Shown here one piece after another: positions 12,616 through 26,100 of a stretch of 64,000 nucleotides of DNA. The stretch covers positions 15,359,501-15,423,500 of the forward strand of contig CM076267.1 of the NCBI GenBank assembly GCA_038380795.1. The letters run 5' to 3'. Source of the stretch: Pyrocephalus nanus. Its lineage: Eukaryota > Chordata > Aves > Passeriformes > Tyrannidae. The translations under genes and the position numbers were made by a program. Under the pieces are notes generated by a model. That model saw nothing but the letters and a program-made list of their open reading frames with translations. It had not been told where the DNA came from and made no database searches. Position 1 is the first letter of the stretch. Each line of letters opens with the position of its first letter.

Positions 12616-15347
12616 CATGGCTTCAAGCAGTGAAGCCACTGCCTCATAGGGATGAAAGGGTTAAACAAGAAAATTCCCACGGGGAGGAGGGAAAGAAAAA
12701 GGAAACTGTATGCAGTGAAAGTTTCTCTTGGTGTTTTATACATGAATAATGTGTCCCCCAGGGGTTACCTCCTGGGTTCAGAGAAGGATGTTATCTCGTC
12801 TAGACATAGGATCTGAACATCCCCAAAGAGCTGGCGCCTGAAACTCACAGGAGTCAACGTTTACCCCCCGCTGACTCCCATGGGGATGCATCCAAAAGAC
12901 TTCTATTTCAGAAGCACCTGCAGGTAGATTAGAGAAAGGGGAGTTGGGAAAAAGAATTTAGACTATCTTCTATGGGTGTTTTTGCTTTTTAATGTAAGTA
13001 ATATCTGAACTCCTGGCTCTCTGCATATGGGAACTGTGAAGTTGTAGTGGCCTCCCAGATGACTATATAAGGAAACATGACCAGGATGCCCTCTAGGGAG
13101 CCTGGTGACAACTTCATATGATATCAGTTCATGTTTTGAGTGAGCTTGGGACAAATTTTAAGTGACTTTCAGCCAGTCATAAAGTCAGAAAGATAGAAAG
13201 TAAGCCTCCATGGATTAGGTGTGTCCTAGTGTTTCTCAGGATCACCTTTACTCAGCTGATAGCAAAGGCAAAAACTAGGAAATCCCATGTGTGATTCCAG
13301 ACCTACATTGTTACTTAGGGAAGATGTCTCTGTGCAGTACACCATGCTTCTAGTTACTAATACTTTAAATAATAAAAGAACCTATAAATCCATTTGAGTA
13401 CTACTCACAAATAGAATTATTTTATTCTATTTCTGTTCAGTCTAGTTAAAAAAAATGCAGAGATGCAATTATTCTTTCAGCTTCACAGGTGCACTTGACA
13501 GCACCTCAACGCATATGATTGCATTTAAGCAACATATCAGCATGAATGGAAAAGAAAATTTAACATTTCCCTTGTTTTCTTACAGTAATTTTCCTCCACC
13601 ACTTCGACTCAATTGAAAGACTCCCTGGTGCACCGAGGCTCATGGTGTGTAAGGACTTTAACACTGGCCCTGATCTTGTTTTACCACTAGCACCATATGT
13701 CTGTTCAGAAGACTCTGGTTTTGGTGGATATTTGGTCCTCCTTTGTCAAACGACCATCAAACCTTGTTCACAGATGCTTGCAAAAGGCTGATTTGGTATT
13801 TGAAGCAGAATTCTGATTAAATTAGCCAGCACCATGAAAGGCATCTATTTATATACATTTTTCTACACAGTGTTTAATGTCAGACGTTGTACATAAGTGA
13901 AATTATCTAATACTATAGGAAAAAATCTGCAGAAGACCAAAGGGTAAAATAAGGTATGAAATCTTCAACCACCACATGAAAGGTTGCCTTAGCATAAGGG
14001 AGCACAAGACATATATCACTCATGATTTGCTGAATAGAAGGAAATCTCGTTGGTTAGGTTTATGGTATCCTCTGACTTTACAGATCAGAGCTTGATGCTC
14101 TCAGGTTTTTGGGTAACTCATATAGACAATTGCTCTCTCATTCTTTCCCTCATTCTGCCTCTGTTTCTTAAAATGGGCATGAAAGCACTTCCTTGCCTGT
14201 TTTCTGCTTAATTACCAGAAACACAGACCCTCAAAGAAGGCCACAAAAAAGATTGAGAGTCTCTAAAAGAAAAACAAGTCATACATGTTCTCTGTATTCA
14301 GGTAGTGGAATCATATCAGAAAAGTCAGAAAAAGGAGTTTTTGATACTGGGATCAGAATAAAGTTCCAGTAGGTGTGACAAGGTGATGTAAGAGGGATAT
14401 AAAAAAAGCAATAAACTCGAGTGAAAGGCATGGCACAACAGGGTTAAAATACAATAAGTAAATCTTAGGAGTAAGGATCCAGGGTGGAAATTGTAGAGAT
14501 GTTAGCTGAGTAAGAACATGAAGAATAATGTTCTCAGATAAGATGGGAAAATGGGACAGTGCTCAGAGGTTTCAGGATGTCTCACTCTCTCTGAAATCAA
14601 TACAACTTGGCTAACTGAATATCTCCAAAAATCTGGGTCATTGTGTGCATGATTCTACATCCCCTTGCTAAACCAGGCAGTTTATGAACATGTACTCTTG
14701 CTGTGATAACCGATTTAAAAAAAATTTTTAAAAAAAGAAAAATAAAAAGGAAAGAAAAAAAGTCTTGAACCCATCGTCTGCATGCACATGGCCTGGGCTT
14801 TGTTACATATAGCTTCCTACCAGTGCTGCTGTGAAACGAATTAGTGAGCTTGGCACAGTTCCCACTGAGCAGGTGTCCATATCAGAAGAAGCACCATTAG
14901 GATAGAATGACCTTAAGGGCAGCTAGAATGTGACCTGACAAAGGAATTTTCTCCTTTTATTTTTTATTTCTTTTTTTTTTTTTCTTTTTTTCATTTTGCT
15001 TCCTTTTTGATAGTGAAAACAGGCTTAATTTTTTCACCTCTAAACTCCCAGCAAGTACAGGTCCAACTTAGTTTGATTTTTTCCACAGTTTAAGTAACTT
15101 TAAATTGTTCAACATCCATCACAAATTCAGAGACAACAGTTCTTTAACAGTGTTTTCTCCATTCAGTTAAAAATAACAGTATTTAAACATTCCTGTCAAG
15201 TCTCCTTTTAGTCTTCTTGGTGATCAAAGCAGCAATTTGCAGAGAAGGGTATTCACAGATTTGATGTGCTGGGAAGCATTCAGCATAGCCTCCTGAACCA
15301 GCATAAGGGTTAGGTTTTGCTTTATAATAAATCTTTTTTCTTGTACC

Positions 15348-15352
<5 letters not shown>
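12616..15352. other. Unique non-coding DNA with A- and T-rich patches
   Basis: No gene is seen. Low-complexity patches include an A-rich run at about 14715-14760 and a T-rich run at about 14951-14997. An open frame at 12963-13154 (minus) has no motif. Confidence 0.45.

Positions 15353-15389
<37 letters not shown>
15353..15389. repeat. (TA)n dinucleotide microsatellite
   Basis: About 18 uninterrupted TA units follow a T-rich lead-in. It is likely polymorphic and prone to cruciform extrusion. Confidence 0.97.
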
Positions 15390-15391
<2 letters not shown>

Positions 15392-18300
15392 GCTGTTCAC
15401 CTGGCTATCATGACCAGTCCTGGGTGAAAAACATAGCTACAAGTTCTTTCTTCTTCATTCTTCTACCTCCTCTAGATTTCTAACCAATTAGTCTTCGTCT
15501 GTTGCCAATATATTTTTATTTTCTAACAACATGGCTGGGGAGTAATCTGTTATATGAAAGAAGAATATGCAAACAATCCATGATTCCCAGAGATACAGAA
15601 ACACTAAGGAGGGCATTTGGTGGGAAAGAACCCAACTAAACTCAAATAAAATTTTGCCTTTTTTTTGGTTTTGCAGAACATATTTCTCTGTTTTGCTCTT
15701 TTCTTTTTCTCCTCCCTTCTTTGCTTGATCAAGCAAAACATTGCATTGCAATAAGATTCCATCCTACATGACTCTTGGAGACTTTGCAGCACAAATGCAG
15801 ATAGAATTTAAGTAAAGGGAAAATTCACTGTGATGAGGCTATTTTGCAGGAGTGGGTTTTCTTAATCTGTTCATGGTTTACAAATGCAATCCCTGGAGAA
15901 GCTGTTCACAAAACCCATGGCCCCAGTCTAACTTTGGATTCTGCAAAGATATTGAATTTCTTGTCTTTGTTCCAAGGGGGATTATTAGTGAATGGCTATT
16001 TTATTTCTGCATTGCAGTATTAGTTTCTAAATTTGCCAATTAGTGCTTGCCAATTAGTGCTGCCATATAATCCACAAAACCTGAAAGCTTAGTTACTTAG
16101 TCAGAAAATGTCTGTATTTTGTAAAGGTGTCTTCCCATCTCTTTCATACTGTCTTAGCTTCTCTGGGTGGTGGTTTATACTTTAACTCTGTAAAAGGTCA
16201 AAATCTGGGCTGAATCAATGTATTTGCTGAAAAATAAAAACCAGCAAATGAATCTTCCTCATGAGATTTGGAATGTCCTGAAGGTCACATTGAAAACTGA
16301 TTTACTAGAAGACAGTGTAGGTGTCCATCTTATTGTGCCAGTCCAGCCCTGCCTGTGCATTATCACACGTGTGTGTGATCTCTCAGCCCTTGTGCAGAAC
16401 TGTCTCTAATCCAGGTAATCCATGTGACTGGAAACTGAGAATAAGGGAAAGACTACTACAGGATTGCCTTCTGGTCATGCTCTTCTCCAAGCTCAAAACA
16501 CCAGCAGCAGCAATCCCAATCCTCCAGGATACAAATCCTCCCACCAGTTCATACCCAGTAGGGAAAGATCAAGGTGAAAATGGCTGTAGTAATAGCATCC
16601 TTGTAGCAGTTCAGCTGCATTTTAATGGCCCAGGAGAAAAGCTCCTTTTCTGGCATAGACCTTTGTCCTCAGGAGGGTGGACTTCTGTTGAAGAGGATGA
16701 TTGAAAGTATCCAAGTACTACAACTGTGTATGTCTCACAGATGGTTTGCAGTACCCTCCAACTACCACTAACTTTCTTTTTTTTTGGATGGCTCTTCCTG
16801 AAACAATCTCTGCAAAAGCATAAAACAAGAAGCATCCTAGGTTGCCAGGATTAAAAAAAAAAAAAAAAAAAAAAATTAATCTTCAACAAATAGAGCAAGA
16901 CAGAGCAGTTCTTGTTTTTCATGATTTGCCAGAGCTGCACTACTGTTCAAGCCTCACCCCCAACTACCCAATCTTCTCTTCCCTAAATACTCCAAGGGAT
17001 GCTGTCATAAAGCACAGAACCAGTCACAATATTAGCCAGTCACCACCTTCACTGCTGGTTTGTTCAAGCAGAAAATGCAGTTATTGGTAGAGAAAAATTT
17101 AAACATGTAGGTATTGAAGCAAGAAATATCTCCAGTGGGCCAGTAAGTTTCAGTTTAGCAATCTGGTTCAGCCCCCTTATTAAAACAAGCCTGAACCTGG
17201 GAAATTCTAATCTTGATTGAAATCTAAAGGTGACCTTTATTTTTACTTTCTTTTTCCCCAGTGGAGGCTGAATTTGGGTGCCCTGGCTCTGAATCACCCT
17301 GCATCTTCATTTGCCTTGACAGACAGTTTGTCCTTTTTAAGACAGGCTCGGCATTTGCTCTCCAAGGGAGAGATTAGAGAGCTAGGTCACTGTGCTTATT
17401 GCATGGCAGAACCATGTTGCTCATTGTGCTGGGAATGGATGAAATGTCTCATTGAGAAGGAAACCAGTGCATCAGATTCAAAATTTAAAGTGAGGAGGGC
17501 TTTCCCACAGGGGAGAGGCAGGGGGGGAAAGGGGAAAAAAATTAAAACTTTAGAGAAAAAGAAGATATCATTAATATTTAAACAGTGTACTTGGCAGGTA
17601 TTTCCCTGCATCCCTCTCTTCAGCTAATCTCTGTGTGTGAATAAGCTGTTTTTTCTCCCTTGGGCCTGGTGTGTCTTTTTGCTGAATTCTGCACTGAAGT
17701 TTGAATATGAGATGGACCCAAGCCCAACCCCACCACCCCTGAGCTTTGGATACGGATTTAGCTCTTGTGGCTCAGGCCCCACCTTTTGCTGTAATCCTGG
17801 GCTAATGATTTCACCATCCACTGTCATCATGCCTGTGCCTGGAGCTCCTCCCTCACTCAGTGTGCGAGACACACACATACTCCTCCTTGTCACAGCCCTC
17901 TGGTCATAAAGCCCACACAGGCAAAGGAGTGACAGTAAAATCACTGTCACCTACAACCTTACCCTGTGCTGGAGCTGGAAGGGATGGGGGGGTTACATTG
18001 CACTGCACCAGCAAACTGAACCAGTATGTCTGGTGGTGGGAAGATCTCACGAGCTCTCCACAGTACAGGGTCGCCACTTGTCGACCTCCCTGCCTGCCTG
18101 CAGCTACAATAAGGAGCGGGATTAGTACGGGAGGGTGTGATCAGGGCTTCGATGTGCCCCAGGATCTCAGATTACTTTAGCGTCTCCTGGTGGATATTGC
18201 TAGCCAGTATAATTTAAATTTAAATTCAGGCATGAAAAGGCACCAGGGAAGGGACTAAAGGTTACAGTCTGTTGGAATATGTAAAGTGTTTCTCAAATAG

Positions 18301-18769
18301 GACTCAAGATCGGATTTAAATGCAAAATCTGTGCTGCCTTCTGTTTCAGAATTGGGATTTTTTTGGTATGTCCTTGTGTAAGACCATTTAAACAAGGTAA
18401 GAAAACATACGCCACATCACAGTCACTCTTAGGAGCTTAGAAAATAGACCTCAGAGGAAAATGAGAACTTTTATTATAATAAAGGCAGTCACAGCACGGA
18501 AAAGTATCACAATGGTATCATTTTATTACACTAGGTTTGGGAGACCTGCAAGGTCTTGAGAGGAGAAAAATGATGCAGTGTAAAGGACTGACTCTCTAGC
18601 TCCTCACAGCTTGTACAGGCACACGTAGAAGCTGAGCAGCAGGTGATGAGAGCTGTTCAAGATATTTCTCCTCACTCCTAAGCAGCCAGAGGATGATGCA
18701 CTTACTTTGATACTGGCAAGGCACCACAATACTGGGTAAGACCATGGTGATAAAAGCGGTCTGACCACT
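15390..18769. other. Unique non-coding DNA
   Basis: No convincing gene is seen. Items present are a perfect 14-bp tandem duplication at 16033-16060, a run of 23 A at 16853-16875, and a GC-richer block at 17600-18180 with overlapping open frames on both strands. The frame at 16321-16704 (127 codons) shows no motif. Resemblances in the 17.6-18.2 kb block to beta-keratin and immunoglobulin segments were judged too weak to annotate. Confidence 0.4.
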
Positions 18770-19564
18770 CTATGAATAACATACCAGCCTGCTGTTGGAG
18801 CCAGGAGCAGAAGAGGTGATGAAGGCATAACTGAGTCCCACATATATCTCTTCCCAGGGGATGGACTTGAGCTGTGAGGGACAAGGTGCTTTCATCCTTC
18901 TAATCTTTGCCACTTCATTCCTTGCTGATCTAACTCTGCCCATTACTGTTGTCCCCAAGGAAAGGTCTGTTTCCTTCTCAGCCTTTAATCTGGTGTCTTG
19001 CATTGTCTTTTTGGCAAGAAACTCCACAAGCTGTCCAAAGAGAATTAAAAGGGCTCTGCTGTTTGTGTCACTGTCTGATCTTACTTTTCTCTGCATTTTC
19101 TCTGCCTGCGCAGGAGTCAGGACCAAATCTCAAACACTTGGTGCACCGAGTCCTGTCAGAGGCATGTTTTTTTGCCAGCAAGGGATGAGCTGAAAAAAAT
19201 GTCCTGGGGAACTGGGCTTCACTGAGTAGTATTTACAGAAGTGGGTAAGGAGTTTAACTGCAACATCATGGCGCCTTAATGTATCACAATAAAGTAGTGA
19301 TGTGCTGACAACAGCCAAGCAAGAGATGCCCACAGAAATGTCTTGTCATTGCTTGTGATAAACACAGTCGAACAGGGCAGCATGTAAAGCATCAGACCCT
19401 GCAGAGTTTATGGGACCCATCATCTCAACCACTTCCTCTTCAGTATGAGCAGTCAGAAGGGTCTCAAGAGGCGCCCCTATACCACGCTGCATTAACAACC
19501 CTTCATGTGGAGACAGCTCCACTGCTTGGATTTTCTGAAAAGCATTGTTCACTACTAGGACACC
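18770..19564 (-). pseudogene. Coding-like frame with two TGA stops, unrecognised
   Basis: One minus-strand frame runs about 265 codons from 19564 to a TAG at 18770. It is broken only by TGA at about 19346-19348 and TGA at about 19136-19138. At this composition I would expect roughly a dozen stops. The parts are an acidic helical-looking segment (HTEEEVVEMMGPINSAG), a middle segment with several Cys, and a basic helix-rich segment (QLVEFLAKKTMQDTRLKAEK, then VRSARNEVAKIRR). Splice-like acceptors lie inside it (TGCTTTTCAG near 19540; ATTTTTTTCAG near 19190), so parts may be separate exons. I do not recognise the family. It could be a decayed processed copy, exons of a real gene, or chance. Confidence 0.35.
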
Positions 19565-22500
19565 AGTTCAGCTCCTCTCTGGGACAGAGTGAGTCAGATT
19601 TCTCGTAACTGAAACACAAATGAACTGGAATCACAGCCTGGTTCTGAGGGTACAAATATCAATCATCTCAGCTGCCCCATAGGCTGTCAGGCCAAGGAAG
19701 ATGATTTCCCTAGCTGTCAGCCTGACACACAAAGAAGGTTTCTATTGTTTTGTTCTGCAGATAAAACTGGCCAAATCTGCAGGTTTTGGGGGTAAGATAC
19801 ACAAGTTAACAGATGTGCTGTGCCTAAAAACATGCTCAAACCTCTGGACTGCCATTTCGTGCACGTGTGAAATATACATTTTGCCTCTATGAGTAAACCC
19901 TCCACAGGCATCTCTCAGGTAAAAAGTGAGCTGCTTTAAGGTTTTGGAACAATTCTAGGGCTAGACAGGGCTGTTGTGAATTTCCTGCTGACATTTTGAA
20001 ACCAGAGAACAGGAAAACCCTTCAGGTATCTCACCCATCTCATGACTCTTTTACCAGGCTTAACTGAAGTCCTACAATATCCTCATCTAAGTCTGGACTG
20101 AGATTCTATGAAAATGCAAGGAGGGAAGTGTTGAGAACCAGAGAATTGTTCTAAAAAACTCTGTAAATAGCATTAAGCATATTTATCAGGAAATACAATT
20201 GAAAAAGGGACATACAGAGGCTGCTTATCCTAATTCCAGCTTTGCAATTTTGCTCCAGGGAATATATATACACTTTTATACATACAGATTTACTTGTGTG
20301 TGATATTATTTGCTTATTTATATAACTAGTTGGACAGTTATCCTGCAGTGCCTGTTGGTAGCAATTCAACAGGCTACAAGCATCAAATGTCTTTCTAAAT
20401 CTGCTCTTCCAACTGAAGAGGTTTCAGAGAATGCTCTGCCTAATGCACGCATAGTTGCATCTGTTTCTCATGCCTTTCCAAAATGGAATTCCATTCATTT
20501 CTGTCTTTGTTAAGGAGGTGGTACAAAGAGACAAAAAGGAAGAAAATAAAAATAAGTGTAGAAACCAATTAAAAAATAGTGCTGAAGACTTTGATTTTTC
20601 CTTAGAGACTCATGTATTCTAGAATGGGAAAGAATAAATTGCTGAGGCTTTGGAAAAGGTCAATAATGAAAAATAAATCCTGCATACCCCATCACCTGCT
20701 GATTTCTGCCTCCTCCATGAAAAGAAAAAGGGGAAGGAAGACGGATTGCAAATCAGCTCTCAAACTTTGTTCAGAATAACATCAATAATCATAGTGATGT
20801 CCAGCTCTTATACGGTGGGTTGTGTCAGCAGATTTCACAACAGACTTTCAAAGGAGATTCCAAAAGAATATAATTTATTTTCCAGAGAAGGAAACAACTT
20901 GGCACAATATCACCAGCCTGGTGGCAGGGATAGGAATAAGATGACAACCTTTGAAGACTGAGCTAGCCAGCAGGGCACAGTCTGATATTTGCCATTTCTA
21001 ACCCAGAATGATTATAGGAAAGTTACTGAAAATGAGGCAAGATTAGTGGAAAAAAGCATCCTTGTTATAAGCAGTTTAACAGTTTGTGGGGAAAAGCTGA
21101 AAGTTGATAAGAAACGTAATGGCAGGGGCATTACTATCACAGAAAAACAATGAAACTATCCCTTCTTTCTTTTATCCCTTCTCAAAAAATACACTATGCA
21201 AGCTCTTTTTGTGACAGCTGTAACATTATCCTTTAAAACATCTTTTCCTCATATTTTAAAATCAAGTGCCTGTGCAAACCAACATCAAACGGGGCAGCCC
21301 CTGATCAAGAATTTCAGTGTTTGCAGAAAGTATGTCCATATGAGGAAGCAACACAATGAAGGGTAACCAGAACAGTTTGTACTTGTTTTAATACCTGTTC
21401 CTTCAGAAGAATGCTTTACAGACACATAGCAATCTAGATTTTCAGAAGAAAGTTTAGAGAAGCTGGTGATTTCATGAATGTGGCTGCATGTTTAAAACAG
21501 GCATAAAAAAGAGGCTAAAAATGTATTGACAATTGCAAAGACCTGATCAACTTTCTAAATCTGGAGATGTCCTTACTGCTACTAATAAGACTAGAAGATT
21601 GATTCTCCTAGCAGTTTCAATCCTTTGCCTTTTTTGAGGAGACTGTCCAGGTTGTCAGGGCACTGCTGCTCCCATCTGATTGTAAAGTTGGCCTTGCTTC
21701 AATCATAAACCATCTACATTATGCTACCACATGCCTGGCAAATAAATGCCTGATTCAAAGGAAAGCAGAGGTGAAAAATTACCATAGCCATACCTGTAAA
21801 GGGAAGCTGCAGATTGCTGTATCAATCTATTATTAACCACTAACTGTTCGGGTGACAATGAACCTGACTCTGGTTAAAATAGCTCTCCGTCACCAGATAA
21901 GCTGTTTCTCTACTGTTTATAATGAAACCAAGTGATCATGGATTTCTATTTCCATAAATACAGCTTTGGTGAGTGCAAAGCAATGCACATGGGAATGGGA
22001 CCTTTAGTCCAGGATGACTTTAAATCACACAGAGGCCATGGGAGGACTGCTAAGAAGAGGATCACGCTGTATCTGCCTTGTTTCATAAACTTCTCCCCCA
22101 GATACCCCCTATGTCCCTTTTCCAGAGGTAAGGCACTGGGCTGGGTTGTGATTTAATTTTATATGACTGTTGCTCTGTGTTGTGTTAAATGTATGCTGTC
22201 AGTTCCAGGTGGCACCTTGGCAAGAACCCAAGGCCTGTGCCAAAGTTATGTCAGTGCAAAAATATTAATGCACATGACCCATGTTATTTGCTGTCTCTCC
22301 AGGAAGAGAAGCCAGTGGGGATTTTTAAGTTCATCAGCAAAGGGTGCTTACAATTATTTAACTTTAAATTTTTGTCAGAAAACACAATTGTTGATGGCAT
22401 TTCAGAGACCTCTTGGCAGGATTGAAACTTGGTATCCAAGTGGAAGATTGCTTTAGAAGAAGGAATCATATAATTAACATGGCAGCCACTCAGCAGTGCC

Positions 22501-23108
22501 CATGGTATGGAAATGCTTTCAATTACAACTCCCTTTTTCTTACAGATTACTGTAATATCAACTTCTGGTTTGATGTTTCCTATCCATTGTCTATTGTGGA
22601 AAGTAGCAACTAGCAGAAAATGTGTAGGTAGACCATTTTGTCAGGTTCAAATCTGGCAATGAAATGAAAGAAAATTTATCCCAACTTTAAATGCCTAATT
22701 TACTGTTTCTACTTCTAACCTGTGCAATTGTAAGTGTTCCTTAATCGTAGAGCTAGCCTGAATTGAGGGTGTCTGCATCTTTGTTATTTGCGCTTAAAGT
22801 TACGTGTGGAACCAAGTCAGGTTCCACTGCCTGCTCTGACCCTTTAAAAAAACTGTCTTTGATAAATGTGGCTGTGACTACTTAAAGAATAAATAACAAA
22901 CTGGTGCAGTAAAATGTGTTTTTGCAGTCACATTATAAAGAGACTTTTGGGACATGAGTGTCTCTTTAAGACTGCACTTTCTGGAGAGGTGAAAGCTTTG
23001 AGGATCTTTTGGGTCTCTGCTTTTGCAGACAAAGATGAGCAGCACAGCACTACTGGAACTGTAAAGTGGCTTGTTTATGATCTAACACACAGCATCTGGA
23101 AATCCAGG
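19565..23108. other. Unique non-coding DNA
   Basis: No gene is recognised. A plus-strand pair of strong-looking splice signals (TTTTGTTCTGCAG ending about 19760, GGGG|GTAAGAT near 19790) flanks only about 31 nt and is not supported as an exon. Short frames at 20310-20513 and 22163-22456 carry no motif. Confidence 0.4.
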
Positions 23109-23173
23109 CATAGATATTCCTTGTCTGCATAGATATTCCTTGCCTGCAGGCATAGATTTTCCTTGCCTACAAG
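23109..23173. repeat. Three-unit minisatellite, 19-23 bp period
   Basis: Three tandem units start at 23109, 23128 and 23151, each built on CATAGATATTCCTTG plus a variable tail. The first unit is 4 bp shorter. The third differs from the second by a few substitutions. It looks like a local slippage or duplication product. Confidence 0.9.
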
Positions 23174-26100
23174 TCTTTTGCTCATTTGTATTAATTCAAG
23201 GACTCAGTCTCTAGAGATACCACCTAGAAAGAGGTGAAGAAAGGAACTTTTTAGCCTCAGGTAAGTGGAGAAAGACAAATAGTTGTTCCAAGGCAAAGAT
23301 CCAGCAGAGAATCTTTGTTTCTTTTTATCTGCTAAAATACCTACAAAATTATTAGAATTCCAGCAACTGAAAATGTGATCTCCTTTATCACTAGAGGTGC
23401 TTCCCTGCTGTTGATGTAATTATCAAGGTCAATGCAAGCTTTTGGCTTTGGAAGTCCCACATATTCGTAATGCTGACATCTAAGGGGACAGCTGTGCCAT
23501 GAGTTTTCCCTGACTGAACATGCTTAATTTTTTATCATGTGTTTTTCTTCATTCTACTGCTTTTTGTTACAGATGCAAACAGCAAATCAAATGGGAGATG
23601 CAATGCACGATGCTTTGCATTACTAAAGGAACCTTTGGTTTAGGAACTGGACTTTGGAGCCAATGACTTTGTAAAGCTGACATTGCATTAATTATGGTTC
23701 AAATTCTTATTGAGAGTGAAAAAAAGAGAAATGAATGTCTCAGACTTTTCAGTCTCAAGTTTTGGAACCTTTTCCCTTCTTCTCCATTCCTGGATGTTCC
23801 CCTAATGGAAGAGCTAAACTAGTAATCTGAGAATGACAAGGCCAATTTTACTAAATTTCAATGTGAACTAGGGAGCTTCTGTCCAGCAAGAAAAGATGAG
23901 CCAAGAATAATCATTCTTTTCCTCTCTCTGACCAAGGGAAGCCTCTGTGATAGATGGTGAGGAAATAGCACATGTTGTTTATGACCGTACTGGTTATAGG
24001 GCAGAAGCCATCTGGGGAAGTTCTTTTAAGCCCACATGGTCTTTACACCCAATGGCTCTGTGCCATTACCTTAATGCCAACGCCAGGCAGTCATGTCTGG
24101 GTTCCAGGCTTTCCTTTGAGCAATGTGTCTCATGGCTCTGTATGAGATAGGTCATTCTTTGGTGTGCTTTTTGGTATTTTAACAGCTGTTACTCTCTTAT
24201 CAGTTATGCTTGAATGCTACACATTAACTAGTATATTGTTTTCAAACTCCATCCTCCCTTCTCCATGCTGTTTCTCCTACACCTTTTGGAACAGTTCACC
24301 TCATGAAAGCAAAGGTTGCACATCTTGGTGTGTGGATTATGCAGTGGGATGCATTCCCTTCTAGATGAATCATTCAAATCCAGTCTAGTTTATTAATAAA
24401 TGCAATCAGATAAGGTTTTTGCAGTAGCTTCCCTAGTGGGGCTGCCTTTGCTGGCACTATCAGTGAGATCAAAGAATGAACAATGCCATTCAGAATGAAC
24501 TCCTGGTAGATCCTCCAGGCTGGGGCAGAAGTACATTTCTTAGTGACTGTGTGTGTGTGTTTCACTAGGTTGCTGCTCTAGCTATGAGGACAAATAGCAG
24601 CCTCTAGAGCCCATATCAGCATCAACTCTAATATTAAGACAGATAAAAAACTACAAATCTTTTCATCTCCCTACAAGGAGAACTTCTTGAGGAAGGTTCT
24701 GCCAGAAATTACTGACTATAACCTATGTAATGTAACATCAGGCAATGATTGTTAAAGGACAGTCGCGTACTGACTACATTCCTATGAAGTGTAACTACTG
24801 ATAGCACAGCAGGGAAGGTGTTGTTTGGCCCATTTTTGCTTTTTTAGCTTCAGCAGATAAGGAGGCAGGACTCATGCAGGAGGTACAGTGAAAATGATCT
24901 CCAACATCCTCCTGGAGGTCCTCATACCCCCTCCAGTGAAGTAAGCTGACTAATTAAGGGATACCAGAGAGGGCAGAAATGGAAAAGAAACAGTTGGGCA
25001 GAGTTTGAATCACCTATTCAGAACATCCCCTGCCCTTGCAGGAAATCCCTCCAGCACTAATTTCAGTTAACATTTGTCTCTCATGGAGTCAAAGTTTTCA
25101 AGGGGCTGGCACTCATTCTGTCCTAGCAGAAGTTGCCCTTTCTAAAAGGGAGTCTGGGTTGGCCAGGTCTTACTAAAAATTCTTCACTCAAGAAGAATGC
25201 TTCTGTTTCCCAAAGCAAGTGCTATTTTGTTGGTGGTTCATTGGTGGACATCGCTTCCAGCTACACAGAAAACAGGCAATAGTACAGCCCATGAAACCAG
25301 ACCCTTAAAGAATGTATGCAAATTTTCTTCACGATATTTCATCAGCAACAATCCTCATCACTAGCAGATAAACTTCAGCACCCTTAGAGGTCCTTCCCAA
25401 AGTGCTTTAGTTGCTCTTTCAGAGCTTTGAAGCATGGCGCACCACCTGCTTCATCTTCTACCACTCCTGATACAGTGATGGAGACCCCCAACTGACTCCC
25501 TCTTGGCCAAACCTTCTCCTGGCTCTCTTCCACTACAGGCAGGATTGTCCCCAGTAACAGCTGTTGCAGTAATGTCTAGGCAAGACAAATCCTAGCTTAG
25601 TGGCAAGAAGTGTCTCAAGGCTATTAACAACAGCCATATACTCACCACATCTATAGCACAGTGGCCTGTGATCCCTAGTATACACATATTCAAAATATAA
25701 GTATGTCATTATTCCAAACTGTCACTAGTCCCATGAATGCTTTCTGTCCCCATGAAAAGTTCCTTGTGCCCTTATGAGTGGCTGCTTTTGTTTGACAAAA
25801 CTAGTCTGATGCAGTAGATCTTTCTTGCTGATCTAGATACAGCCTCTCAGGGTTCACAAGCTGTACTCCAGCCCTTCTCCCTTAGCCAGTTCCATACTTT
25901 CGGGTACTGGCTTATTTAAGCCTATTTTCATGGCACCTCTCCCAGATATGCCCTCCAGGTCAGACAACCACCCTGACGCCAACCAAATGGCCTGAAATCC
26001 CTCCAGTCTGGATTCCTGTCTGGAGCTACACTCTTCTACTACATCAATCTTTAAGGACATTCACCATGCCCAGCCCAGCTGCCTCCGCATTTCCCAGCTG

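Noticed and set aside
16321..16704. Open frame of 127 codons
   Set aside because: No recognisable motif, no splice context, and a length within the chance range for 64 kb of this composition.
17637..17909. Frame with a segment (ISPSTVIMPVPGAPPSLS) reminiscent of the avian beta-keratin core
   Set aside because: Only a handful of Pro/Ser/Val positions agree. The Cys-rich start and Gly-rich tail of beta-keratins are missing, and the frame ends abruptly. Chance is the simpler explanation.
17860..18180. Frame with GGVTLHCTSKLNQYVWWW, recalling an immunoglobulin-domain strand
   Set aside because: There is no second cysteine with the expected 'Y.C' context and no exon boundaries that would frame an Ig domain.
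19740..19800. Strong acceptor and donor signals flanking about 31 nt on the plus strand
   Set aside because: A microexon cannot be supported without transcript data, and isolated splice-like strings are common.
21960..22000. String GAGTGCAAAGCAATGCACATGGG, similar to a CR1 ORF2 segment
   Set aside because: Only about 25 nt match and the flanking sequence does not continue the family order.
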